Source: Paracoccus sp. (in: a-proteobacteria) (GTDB lineage Bacteria > Pseudomonadota > Alphaproteobacteria > Rhodobacterales > Rhodobacteraceae). From it: a DNA stretch of 49,831 bases. Where the stretch lies: the NCBI RefSeq assembly GCF_030604785.1, contig NZ_JAUVVF010000026.1, positions 1-49,831 on the forward strand, read 5' to 3'. A model generated the notes under the pieces. That model searched no databases. It had not been told where the DNA came from and saw only the letters and a program-made list of their open reading frames with translations. Shown here piece after piece: positions 8,926 to 17,062 of the stretch. How positions within the stretch are numbered: the stretch's first letter is position 1; each line of letters opens with the position of its first letter. The position numbers and the translations under genes are program-made.

Positions 8926-10629
8926 CTATTGGGTGCGGGCAGCTGCAGCGCTTTCTTCATCTTGCGTCAATCGCCGCACCGCATAATCGGCGGCATCGTC
9001 AAAGGGCTTCAGGACCACGCTGGCGCCCTGTCGCAGCAGATCATCCACATCGGCCAGCTTCTGAGCCGACAGGAAGACCTGACCGCTGTAATTGGCGGCC
9101 TGCAGGCCATGCAGCAGGGCAAGCTGCGGGTCCGCTTCGGTCAGCGCGCCCCGCTCGCGCGGGACGGCCGACACCACGGCGCGCACATCGGCCATGTCCA
9201 GATGTGCCACGAATTCGGGATCGGTCGCGTCGCCATAGATCGCGTCCAGACCCATCCGCCGCCAATGCGCGATGGCGTCAGGGTCGAAATCCACGCCCAG
9301 GACGCGGAATCCCCGCTCTTGCAGCTTGGCTCCGATCCGGCAGCCATATCGGCCCAGCCCGAACACGACGTAATCGTGGCCACGCATCCGGGCCGCCCCG
9401 TCGGTATCGTCCGCCTCGCGATGGGCGTGACGGCGCTCGAACAAGCCCAGATACGGCTCGCACAGGGCAAAGAGCTTGTGCGACCAGGTGATCATGTAGA
9501 CCGACAGGGCGATCGTCACCAGCCCGACCAGCGTGACAAGCCCCATCGCTTCATTGCCGATATGGCCCAGGGTGATCCCCATCGCCATGAAGATCAGCGA
9601 GAATTCCGAGATCTGCGCGACCGTCAGCCCGGCCAGAAAACCTGTGCGCCGGCGGTAGCCCATGTAGCCCATGATCGCCAGGACGATCAGCGGGTTGCCG
9701 ATCAGGACGAACAGCGACAGCACGATGGCGGGTCCGATCTGGTCGCCCAGGGTCGTCAGCTGCAGCGACGCGCCCAGATTGATGAAGAAGAACAGCAGCA
9801 GGAAATCGCGCAGCGCGGCGAGGCGCGATCCGATGGAATCGCGGAACTCGGTGGAGGCCAGCGAGACCCCGGCCAACAGCCCGCCCAGTTCCTTGCCGAA
9901 GCCGAGCGCGTCGCCCAGTGCTGCAAGGCTTGCGGCCCAGCCCACGGCGAAGATCACCATCAGCTCGGGCGAGCGGGCGATCTGGCGCAGCAGCGGATCG
10001 GCCAGATGCCGGATGAACAGCACGACCGCGCCCACCATCAGCAGACCGCCCAGAAACACCTGCAGGACCTGCCAGAATCCGCCGCTCTGCTCTCCCAGCC
10101 CCACGCCGATGGCCGACAGCGTGACCATGGCCAGCACCACGAAAATGTCCTGCACGATCAGGAAGCCAAGCGCGATCTTGCCGTGCAGCGCGCCGATCTC
10201 CTGCTTGTCGGACAGGAGCTTGACGATGATGATGGTCGAGGAAAACGTCAGCGCCACCGCGATATAGAGCGATGTAACGTGATCCAGCCCCATGGCGAGG
10301 CAGATCAGATAGCCGAACAGCGCCGTGAAGGTGACCTGCCCCAGCCCCGTGGCCACCGCCACCCGCCCGAGGTTTCGCACGAGGCCGATATCCAGCTTCA
10401 GCCCCACCAGAAACAGCAGCACGGCGATCGAGATCTGGCTGAGCGTCTCGATGAAATCGACCGACGAGACCAGCCCAAGCGCGTCAGGCCCCGCCAGAAC
10501 CCCCACCGCGATGAAGGCCACGACCAGCGGCTGGCGCAGCATCAGCCCGACGAAGCCGACCCCCGCCGCCAGCAGGACCAGCAGCGCGATTTCGTAGAAG
10601 ACAGAGGCATAGTCGGCATTCACGGGCAT
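8926..10629 (-). CDS. Kef/CPA2-type cation:proton antiporter with C-terminal RCK domain
   Basis: 567 residues from the ATG at 10629 (GGAG just upstream). The first about 390 residues form a dozen hydrophobic segments typical of CPA2 (Na+/H+ or K+/H+) exchangers, including FLVGLKLDIGLVRNLG and LGFGKELGGLLAGVSLA. After a charged linker, a TrkA-N/RCK nucleotide-binding domain follows with VVFGLGRYGCRIG and an acidic residue at the end of strand two (VDFDPD). This is the YbaL/KefB-like layout for monovalent-cation or K+ efflux gated by nucleotides. No KefF/KefG-type ancillary gene is adjacent. It is convergent with the homogentisate operon and probably independent of it. Confidence 0.9.
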   Translation of the reverse strand: MPVNADYASVFYEIALLVLLAAGVGFVGLMLRQPLVVAFIAVGVLAGPDALGLVSSVDFIETLSQISIAVLLFLVGLKLDIGLVRNLGRVAVATGLGQVTFTALFGYLICLAMGLDHVTSLYIAVALTFSSTIIIVKLLSDKQEIGALHGKIALGFLIVQDIFVVLAMVTLSAIGVGLGEQSGGFWQVLQVFLGGLLMVGAVVLFIRHLADPLLRQIARSPELMVIFAVGWAASLAALGDALGFGKELGGLLAGVSLASTEFRDSIGSRLAALRDFLLLFFFINLGASLQLTTLGDQIGPAIVLSLFVLIGNPLIVLAIMGYMGYRRRTGFLAGLTVAQISEFSLIFMAMGITLGHIGNEAMGLVTLVGLVTIALSVYMITWSHKLFALCEPYLGLFERRHAHREADDTDGAARMRGHDYVVFGLGRYGCRIGAKLQERGFRVLGVDFDPDAIAHWRRMGLDAIYGDATDPEFVAHLDMADVRAVVSAVPRERGALTEADPQLALLHGLQAANYSGQVFLSAQKLADVDDLLRQGASVVLKPFDDAADYAVRRLTQDEESAAAARTQ

Positions 10630-11139
10630 TTCTCCGGTCGGTGATCCCCTCGCGGAACGGTGCAGGACGGGACAGAGCCCGCCGATGCACACCTCCGCGC
10701 GCTTGGACCAACACCATAGCGGCGTCAGCGGATGCAGCCTTGCGATAGATCAACCCTTGCGGGATGGAAGTCCTGAGGCAGCGGTCCCGTAAGTCTATAG
10801 AATCGACGCATCGCGGATTTGATCTCAGGACGATCAGATGGATCATGCCTACCCGAAGGCTAATCAGTCATCCGCCCTCTAGACCGCTGAGTCCGCCTGT
10901 TAGTGGTGCAGCGAGTTGTCGTGCAGCCATAGCCGCATTGCCGCTGAACCCTCGGTTTCCCGCCGGCGCTGACGGCCCGGACGCGGACGTTTCATCAGCA
11001 CCTAAGGTTCCTGTCATTGCGTCCCACCGCAAGGATCTTGGGACCCAGAAACGAGCATGAAAATCCACGCCACTTATCCACAATTTCCGTGGACCGTTTC
11101 GGGGATGAAACCGGGGAAGCCTGAAATCCTCTTGCCCAA
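10630..11139. other. 500-base non-coding region with a DnaA-box consensus
   Basis: No gene is supported between the antiporter and the TetR gene. Short frames on both strands lack ribosome binding sites and family features. GC content is lower than in the surrounding genes. One exact DnaA-box consensus lies near the right side, flanked by an inverted pair. The region also holds the antiporter promoter. Confidence 0.4.
11074..11082 (+). promoter_or_regulatory. DnaA-box consensus (TTATCCACA)
   Basis: An exact match to the canonical nine-base DnaA box. It lies between TCCACG (from 11064) and CGTGGA (ending 11094), which form a short inverted pair around it. It is single and far from the replicase gene, so it may be coincidental. 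Confidence 0.35.
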
Positions 11140-11742
11140 TCAGCCACTTGCGGCGCAAGGCTGCGGCACCAGACATGCGCAGCTCTTTTCGATGTGCGAT
11201 CGCATCATCGCGCTGATGCAGGACCGCCCCATCGCCTCATCCGCCGCCCAGGCCCATACGGCAATCGACAGCGCCTGACGGGCCAGCGCGGCGATCAATT
11301 CAGCCTGCGCCCGATGATCGGGCCCCAGCCGCCGCTCCAGCAGCACGACAAGCGTCTGCGTCGCCGCGTCCAGCGAGGCCTTGAACAGCGGCAGCAGCGG
11401 CGGCTCGGCCTCGATCAGGCTCCTGACCTGGCAGAGCAGGTCGCGGGACACCTCAACCTCGTCGATCATGCCGGCCATCACCCTGACCACGTCGTCCAGA
11501 AGCGGCGCGGCCGAGGTGACGAACCAGCCTGCGGATTCGAGGTCCAGCCGCGGCTGGATGCCCAGGATCGCGGCCTGCTTGTTCTGGTAATAGTTGAAGA
11601 AGGTCCGCGTGCTGATCCCTGCCTCGACGGCGATCGCCTCGGCGGTGACGGCGGCCGAGCCATGGGCAAGGCAGAGCCGCAAGGCCGCGCGCTGGATGTC
11701 CCGCGCGGTCTCGCGGCGCCGCCTCTCTCGCGGGCTGGTCAT
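11140..11742 (-). CDS. TetR-family transcriptional regulator
   Basis: 200 residues. The N-terminal helix-turn-helix is typical: residues about 12-58 with AAVTAEAIAVEAGISTRTFF followed by NYYQNKQAAILG. The C-terminal ligand-binding half is not recognisable beyond the general fold; it ends with a cysteine-bearing tail (SCACLVPQPCAASG). It reads in the same direction as the exchanger gene upstream on the minus strand (117-base gap holding a GC hairpin at 11782-11803), so it could be co-transcribed with it. Target and ligand are unknown. Confidence 0.85.
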   Translation of the reverse strand: MTSPRERRRRETARDIQRAALRLCLAHGSAAVTAEAIAVEAGISTRTFFNYYQNKQAAILGIQPRLDLESAGWFVTSAAPLLDDVVRVMAGMIDEVEVSRDLLCQVRSLIEAEPPLLPLFKASLDAATQTLVVLLERRLGPDHRAQAELIAALARQALSIAVWAWAADEAMGRSCISAMMRSHIEKSCACLVPQPCAASG

Positions 11743-11781
11743 GGTGTTTCCCCCTCGAAAACGTCACTCGATCCGAACCTG

Positions 11782-11803
11782 CCCGCGCGCGGCATCGCGC
11801 GGG
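11782..11803 (-). other. GC-rich hairpin between the exchanger and TetR genes
   Basis: Perfect 8-base arms CCCGCGCG and CGCGCGGG enclose a 6-base loop. It may be a weak terminator for the exchanger gene or an mRNA-stability element; no T-run follows. Confidence 0.4.
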
Positions 11804-11859
11804 GGTCGCTGAAGAAGTGCCGCGCCCGTCGCGCCGCGGCAAGGGGGAAACGGCCCGGA

Positions 11860-12774
11860 TCAGGCCATCGCCACCCAGACATAGGCCGCATAGCCCGCCA
11901 GCAGGCCCAGCCCTGTCAGGCGCCCGATCCGGGGCCGCATCAGCAGCACCGTCAGCAGCGCCGAGACCGCGATCATCACCGGCAGGTCCAGCGTCAGGAA
12001 CCGGTCGGCGACCGGTATCGGCTGGATCACCGCCGTGATGCCCAGAATGCCCAGCACGTTGAAGATGTTCGAGCCGACGATGTTGCCGATGGCGATTTCC
12101 GACTGCCGGCGCAGCGCCGCGACCAGAGAGGTCGCCAGTTCCGGCAGCGACGTCCCGATGGCGACGATGCTGAGACCGATGAAGGCCTCGGACAGGCCCA
12201 GATCGCGGGCGATGGTCGTGGCGCCGTCAACCAGCCAGCGCGCGCCCAGCATCAGCGCCGCCAGGCCCGCCGCAACCCAGATCAGCGACAGCCACAGACG
12301 CGGCGGGGGGGCGTCATCCTCGGCGGGCTGGTCGCTGCCGGGACGCAGGAAGGACAGCAGCAGAAAGCCCACGAGCCCTGCCACCAGCGCCAGCCCGGCA
12401 GGGCGGCCAAGCTCTCCGGGCCAGAAGGCGGGCAGCAGCACCAGGGCCGCGCCCATCATCACCGCCGTGTCACGGCGCAGCGTGTCGCCCATGATCCGGA
12501 TCGGCCAGATCAGCGCCGCGAGGCCCAGGATCAGAAGGATGTTCCCGATATTCGAGCCGATGATGTTGCCGATGGCGATATCGGGAACGCCCCGCAGCGC
12601 CGCATCGACCGAGACCAGCAGTTCAGGGGTCGAGGTGCCGAAGCCCACGACCGTCAGCCCGATCAGCAGCGGCGGGATCGCCAGTCGCCGCGCGATGCCG
12701 ACGGCGCCGCGCACCAGCGCCTCGCCGCCGACGAACAGGGCCGCAAGCCCGGCGATCAGAAGGATCCATTCCAT
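11860..12774 (-). CDS. Ca2+/Na+ (CaCA-family, YrbG-like) antiporter
   Basis: 304 residues with two homologous halves of about five membrane segments each. The two alpha repeats carry the cation-binding signatures GFGTSTPELLVSVDAAL and AIGTSLPELATSLVAAL, each followed by IAIGN(I)-GSNI, diagnostic for K+-independent Ca2+/Na+ exchangers of the CaCA family. An acidic hydrophilic loop (RPGSDQPAEDDAPPP) separates the halves. It should sit in the inner membrane and exchange Ca2+ (or another divalent ion) for Na+ or H+. Its start codon overlaps the stop of a possible short upstream frame (TGATG). The neighbouring TetR gene is a candidate regulator. Confidence 0.93.
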   Translation of the reverse strand: MEWILLIAGLAALFVGGEALVRGAVGIARRLAIPPLLIGLTVVGFGTSTPELLVSVDAALRGVPDIAIGNIIGSNIGNILLILGLAALIWPIRIMGDTLRRDTAVMMGAALVLLPAFWPGELGRPAGLALVAGLVGFLLLSFLRPGSDQPAEDDAPPPRLWLSLIWVAAGLAALMLGARWLVDGATTIARDLGLSEAFIGLSIVAIGTSLPELATSLVAALRRQSEIAIGNIVGSNIFNVLGILGITAVIQPIPVADRFLTLDLPVMIAVSALLTVLLMRPRIGRLTGLGLLAGYAAYVWVAMA

Positions 12775-12947
12775 CAGGCATGCCCCCCGTTGCAGAAAGG
12801 CGCATCAGGGGAAACGGTCCCTCTGCCGCGCCGGGCGGCCAGAGGGATGTGTCGATCAGTCAGTCTCATGATGAGTGTCCGGTTCTGGACGAGCCATGCC
12901 CGCGCCAGAAGCGTCCGGCACCGAGCACGCTCGATGCGGTCCGACAT
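12774..12947 (-). CDS. Possible short ORF upstream of the exchanger gene
   Basis: A frame with ATG at 12947 (57 residues; an alternative ATG at 12869 gives 31 residues) ends with a TGA that overlaps the exchanger ATG as TGATG, an arrangement often used for translational coupling. The peptide is Arg-rich, resembles nothing known, and neither start has a good ribosome binding site. It could be a leader peptide or chance. The same region carries a strong hairpin (CCCTCTG...CAGAGGG, 12819-12846). Nothing else is seen between 12775 and 13079. Confidence 0.2.
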   Translation of the reverse strand: MSDRIERARCRTLLARAWLVQNRTLIMRLTDRHIPLAARRGRGTVSPDAPFCNGGHA

Positions 12948-13079
12948 CGCAACGACATGTTGCCAGAGGGGCCCGGTCCGCTGCGCCGCAAGATGGCGAC
13001 AGCGCCGCGCCCGCGCAAGGGGGGCGCGCAAATTCACTGCAGGCGTGGCCACCATGCCGCCCGCGACCCGGTTGCCTGA

Positions 13080-16000
13080 TCACTCGGCCAGAAGCGCCTC
13101 GACCTCGGCCATGACGCGCAGGGCCGCCTCGTGCCGAACCGGCCCGTAGCCCCGGATCCCGTCCGGGGCCGACAGGATCGCCAGCGCCTTGCCGGTCCCG
13201 ATCCGGGCATGGTCACGGGCGACGCGCTCGATCAGGCCCTCGAACCAGGCCAGCAGGTCGCGGTCCAGCTTGCGGTCCTCGCTATGCGCGAAAGGGTCCA
13301 GCAGCGTGCCGCGCAGACCCTTGATCCGCGCAAGACCGCGCAGGACAGGACGCAGCCACGGGCCGAACGACGTCTTGCGCTTGCGGCCCCGCCCGTCGCG
13401 CCCCGAGGGCAGCAGGGGCGGCGCCAGATGATGACGGATCGTGTAGTCGCCCTCGAACTCGGCGGCGATGCGGGCGGCAAAGGCCGGGTCGGAATGCAAG
13501 CGCGCAACCTCGTATTCGTCCTTCCATGCCATCAGGCGGTAAAGCTGTGTGGCAGCGGCGCGCATCAGCTCCTCGCTGTCCGGGGGCAGCGCGGAGCGCA
13601 GGGCGGCCAGCCGGTCCGCATAGCGGCGCGCATAGGCGGCATCCTGATAATCGGTCAGAAGCGACATGCGGTGGGCGATGATCTCGTCCGCAGCGCGCGG
13701 CGCCTGCGGGGCCGGATCGGCCAAGGCGCCCGCCAGTGCCGAGGGCGTGGCCGCCAGAACCCGGCCCAGATCAAAGGCGGTCGCATTCTTCTCGACCGCG
13801 ACGCCGTTCAGCAGGATCGCCTGTTTCAGCGCGACCTCGCTGACCGGGACAAGGCCAAGCTGCCAGGCCGCGCCCAAGGCCATGATGTTGGCATAGACGG
13901 CATCGCCCATCAGCCGCTCGGCGGCGCGGTTGAAATCCTCGGCGGTGACATTGCCCTCGCCCACGGTGCGGGCGATCAGGTCCTCGCGTTCGGGGATCTT
14001 CAGGTCGGCATCGCGGTTCAGCACCAGATCTCCGGTCGGCATGGGCGCGCGGTTCAGCACAACGCGCGTGCCGCGACGGTAATGAATGCTGGCCTTGGGC
14101 GATGAACAGACCACCGCATCGCAGCCGATCACCGCATCAGCATGGCCGCGTTCGATGCGCACCTGATGGATGTCTCCGGGGCGGGGGGCCAGCCGCACAT
14201 AGCCCAGGACGGTGCCGAATTTCTGCGCAAAACCGGTGAAGTCCAGGACGCTGGCACCCCGCCCCTCCAGATGGGCGGCCATGGTGATCAGCGCGCCGAC
14301 GGTCACGACGCCGGTCCCGCCGACGCCCGCAACCAGCAGGTCATAGGGCCGGTCCAGCGCCGGGACCTGCGGCGCGGGCAGATCCGCGCGCAGGGAAGCG
14401 ATGTCCAGCCCCACCGGCGCGGCCTTGCGGCGGCGTCCGCCCTCGATCGTGACGAAGCTGGGGCAGAACCCGTCGAGGCAGGAGAAATCCTTGTTGCACG
14501 ACGACAGGTTGATCCGCCGCTTGCGGCCAAGCGGCGTCTCGACCGGCTCGACCGACAGGCAGTTCGAGGCGACCGAGCAATCGCCGCATCCCTCGCAGAC
14601 GGCCTCGTTGATGAAGGCAAAGCGCGCGGGGTCCTCGGCCTTGCCGCGCTTGCGGCGGCGGCGCTTTTCGGTCGCGCAGGTCTGTTCGTAGATCAGCACC
14701 GTAACGCCGGGAATATCGCGCAATTCGCGCTGGATCGCGTCCAGCCGGTCGCGATGGTCCAGCGTGGTGCCCTTCGGGAAGTCCCGCAGATCGAAGGCCT
14801 GCGGGTTGTCGCTGACCAGCGCGATGCGCGTCACGCCTTCGGCCCGACAGGCCTGCGCGATGGCCTGCACGCTGACCGGCCCGTCCACCGGCTGGCCGCC
14901 GGTCATCGCCACCGCGTCGTTGTAGAGGATCTTGTAGGTGATGTTCGCGCCCGCCGCGATGGCCTGCCGGATCGCCAGCGAGCCCGAATGATACCACGTC
15001 CCCTCTCCCAGATTCTGGAACATGTGCCGCCCGCCGTTCCAGCGCTGCGCCACCGCGATGGGCACACCCTCGCCGCCCATCTGGGCATAGCCCAGAGTCT
15101 GGCGGTCCATCCAGCCGGCCATGACATGGCAGCCGATGCCGCTGGCAGCCTGGCTGCCTTCAGGGACCTTGGTCGATGTGTTATGCGGGCAGCCCGAACA
15201 GAAATAGGGCGTGCGCGTCGCGCCCGGCACCGACAGGACCGGCGCGGGCGTCTCGGTCAGCGCGCGGGCGCTGGCCTCAAGCCCCTCGTCGGGGAAGAAC
15301 CGCGACAGGCGCTCGGCCAGCACCGGCACCAGCATCAGGGGGCTGAGTTCCCCGGTCCAGGGCAGCAGCGGATCGCCCGCCGCGCGGTGCTTGCCGACCA
15401 TCTTGCGGGGCTTGGCGCCGGGCCAGTCGTAAAAATATTCCTTGAACTGGCTTTCGATGATGCCGCGCTTCTCCTCGATGACCAGCACCTCGTCCTTGCC
15501 GGTCACGAAGGCCAGCGCATCACGGCGCGCCAGCGGCCAGACCATGCCGACCTTGTAGATGTCGATGCCAAGGCGGCGGCAGGCGGCCTCGTCCAGACCC
15601 AGAAGGCGCAGCGCCTCCATCGTGTCCAGATGGCCCTTGCCGGTGGTCACGATGCCGAAGCGCGCATCCGGGATGTCATAGATGCGGCGGTCGATGGGGT
15701 TCGCCTCGACAAAGGCCTCGACGGCGCGCAGCTTGTGGCCGATGCGGGTTTCGATCTCGGGGCTGGGCAGGTCCGACAGGCGCACATGGATGCCACCCTG
15801 CGGGCCGGTGAAATCGGGCTGCACGAAGGCGCGATCCTCGGGCAGGTCCACCGATTGCCCCGATTCGACCGTCTCCGAGATCGCCTTGAATCCGACCCAG
15901 GTTCCCGAGAACCGCGACAGCGCGATCCCGTATTCCCCGAATGACAGATATTCCCCGACCGAGGCCGGGTTCAGGACCGGCATGAACCACGCCATGAAGG

Positions 16001-16499
16001 CCACATCGGATTGATGCGGCATCGAGGACGAGACGCAGCCGTGATCGTCGCCCGCCACGACCAGGACGCCGCCCTTGGGCGACGATCCATAGGCGTTGCC
16101 GTGCTTCAGCGCGTCGCCCGAGCGGTCCACGCCCGGCCCCTTGCCATACCACATCGAGAACACGCCCTCGACCCGGCAAGCCGGGTCCAGAACCGCCTGC
16201 TGCGCCCCCAGGATCGCGGTCGCGCCCAGATCCTCGTTCACGGCGGGCAGGAACTCGATCCCGGCCTCGGCGACACGGGCCTTCTGGCGCCACATCTCGA
16301 GATCCAGCCCGCCAAGCGGGGATCCGCGATAGCCCGAGACAAGGCCTGCCGTGTTCCAGCCCCGCGCCCGGTCGCGCCGCGCCTGATCCAGCATGATCCG
16401 CACCAGGGCCTGCGTGCCGGTCAGAAAGACGCGGCCCGTCTGACGGTCGTAGCGATCCTCCAGCCGGTAGCTGTCGAAACGGGATTGATGCTGCGTCAT
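13080..16499 (-). CDS. Indolepyruvate (arylpyruvate) ferredoxin oxidoreductase, fused alpha-beta form
   Basis: 1139 residues from the ATG at 16499, which has GGGGAGGG at good spacing; an ATG seven codons earlier lacks this. It is the fused IorA-IorB type that oxidatively decarboxylates indolepyruvate or related arylpyruvates to the aryl-acetyl-CoA, reducing ferredoxin. An N-terminal pyruvate-binding domain (RGSPLGGLD) precedes the thiamine-diphosphate region (GEGTWYHSGSLAIRQ then YKILYNDAVAMTGG). A ferredoxin-like segment (about residues 635-690) has CEGCGDC...NC and further cysteines in SSCNKDFSCLDGFC, and a C-terminal gamma-type domain (GVGGTGVVTVGAL) follows. If phenylpyruvate is accepted, the product phenylacetyl-CoA feeds the paa genes to the right. 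It is divergent from an Lrp-type regulator. Confidence 0.93.
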   Translation of the reverse strand: MTQHQSRFDSYRLEDRYDRQTGRVFLTGTQALVRIMLDQARRDRARGWNTAGLVSGYRGSPLGGLDLEMWRQKARVAEAGIEFLPAVNEDLGATAILGAQQAVLDPACRVEGVFSMWYGKGPGVDRSGDALKHGNAYGSSPKGGVLVVAGDDHGCVSSSMPHQSDVAFMAWFMPVLNPASVGEYLSFGEYGIALSRFSGTWVGFKAISETVESGQSVDLPEDRAFVQPDFTGPQGGIHVRLSDLPSPEIETRIGHKLRAVEAFVEANPIDRRIYDIPDARFGIVTTGKGHLDTMEALRLLGLDEAACRRLGIDIYKVGMVWPLARRDALAFVTGKDEVLVIEEKRGIIESQFKEYFYDWPGAKPRKMVGKHRAAGDPLLPWTGELSPLMLVPVLAERLSRFFPDEGLEASARALTETPAPVLSVPGATRTPYFCSGCPHNTSTKVPEGSQAASGIGCHVMAGWMDRQTLGYAQMGGEGVPIAVAQRWNGGRHMFQNLGEGTWYHSGSLAIRQAIAAGANITYKILYNDAVAMTGGQPVDGPVSVQAIAQACRAEGVTRIALVSDNPQAFDLRDFPKGTTLDHRDRLDAIQRELRDIPGVTVLIYEQTCATEKRRRRKRGKAEDPARFAFINEAVCEGCGDCSVASNCLSVEPVETPLGRKRRINLSSCNKDFSCLDGFCPSFVTIEGGRRRKAAPVGLDIASLRADLPAPQVPALDRPYDLLVAGVGGTGVVTVGALITMAAHLEGRGASVLDFTGFAQKFGTVLGYVRLAPRPGDIHQVRIERGHADAVIGCDAVVCSSPKASIHYRRGTRVVLNRAPMPTGDLVLNRDADLKIPEREDLIARTVGEGNVTAEDFNRAAERLMGDAVYANIMALGAAWQLGLVPVSEVALKQAILLNGVAVEKNATAFDLGRVLAATPSALAGALADPAPQAPRAADEIIAHRMSLLTDYQDAAYARRYADRLAALRSALPPDSEELMRAAATQLYRLMAWKDEYEVARLHSDPAFAARIAAEFEGDYTIRHHLAPPLLPSGRDGRGRKRKTSFGPWLRPVLRGLARIKGLRGTLLDPFAHSEDRKLDRDLLAWFEGLIERVARDHARIGTGKALAILSAPDGIRGYGPVRHEAALRVMAEVEALLAE

Positions 16500-16590
16500 G
16501 TCGTGGCCCTCCCCTGCCATGGGAACAGTCTAGCCCATCAGCACCGATGAAACTGACCAGATCACTGGCGCTTCGTGCCGGAAACGAATT

Positions 16591-16603
16591 ATCCTGTCAG
16601 GAT
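16591..16603. promoter_or_regulatory. Palindrome in the divergent ior/lrp promoter region
   Basis: ATCCTG-T-CAGGAT, a perfect dyad with 6-base arms, lies 22 bases before the regulator's start codon and 92 bases from the oxidoreductase start. Its location fits an operator for the adjacent Lrp-family protein. Confidence 0.45.
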
Positions 16604-16624
16604 CACGCCATCCGACGGAATGCC

Positions 16625-17062
16625 ATGTCAGACGAGATCACCGCCCGAATCCTGGCCGAGCTGCGCCGCGACAGCCGCATCCCGAACGCGGCGCTGGCCG
16701 AAAAGGTCGGGCTGTCGCCGTCAAGCTGCTGGCGCCGCGTCCGCGCGCTGGAGGAATCCGGCGCGATCCGCCGCTATACGATCGATCTGGATGACGAGGC
16801 TCTGGGCGACAGCTTCAAGGCCATCGTCCATGTGAACCTTGTCCGCCACGATCAGGATCTGGTCAGCGATTTCATCCGCATGACGCGCACGACCCCCGCC
16901 GTGCGCGCCTGCTATGCGACGACCGGCAACGCCGATTACCACCTGCACGTCACCTGCCGCGACCTGCACGCCTATAACCGCTTTCTGGACGACCACCTGC
17001 TGTCGCTTCCGGCGGTAAAGGGCGCGCAGACCTATCTGATCCTCAAGACCATCAAGGATTAG
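16625..17062 (+). CDS. Lrp/AsnC-family regulator divergent from the arylpyruvate oxidoreductase
   Basis: 145 residues from the ATG at 16625. Residues about 5-50 form the helix-turn-helix (DSRIPNAALAEKVGLSPSSCWRRV) and the rest the RAM ligand domain (ACYATTGNADYHLHVTCRDL). Such regulators usually sense an amino acid and control the adjacent divergent catabolic gene, here the arylpyruvate oxidoreductase. The last four bases overlap the stop codon of the convergent gene on the other strand (17059-17062), so the two transcripts must run into each other. Confidence 0.92.
   Translation: MSDEITARILAELRRDSRIPNAALAEKVGLSPSSCWRRVRALEESGAIRRYTIDLDDEALGDSFKAIVHVNLVRHDQDLVSDFIRMTRTTPAVRACYATTGNADYHLHVTCRDLHAYNRFLDDHLLSLPAVKGAQTYLILKTIKD

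Noticed and set aside
8929..10644. 571-residue plus-strand open frame antisense to the antiporter
   Set aside because: Rich in His, Gln and Arg, as expected from the complement of membrane-protein codons. The opposite strand encodes a clear CPA2-RCK protein.
10840..10920. tRNA-like D-loop wording near CAGCGGTCTAGAGGG on the minus strand
   Set aside because: No cloverleaf can be formed, the T-arm is missing and no anticodon stem pairs.
12775..13079. Metal-sensing riboswitch ahead of the Ca2+/Na+ exchanger
   Set aside because: A hairpin is present, but the conserved loop sequences of the known yybP-ykoY or magnesium riboswitches were not seen.
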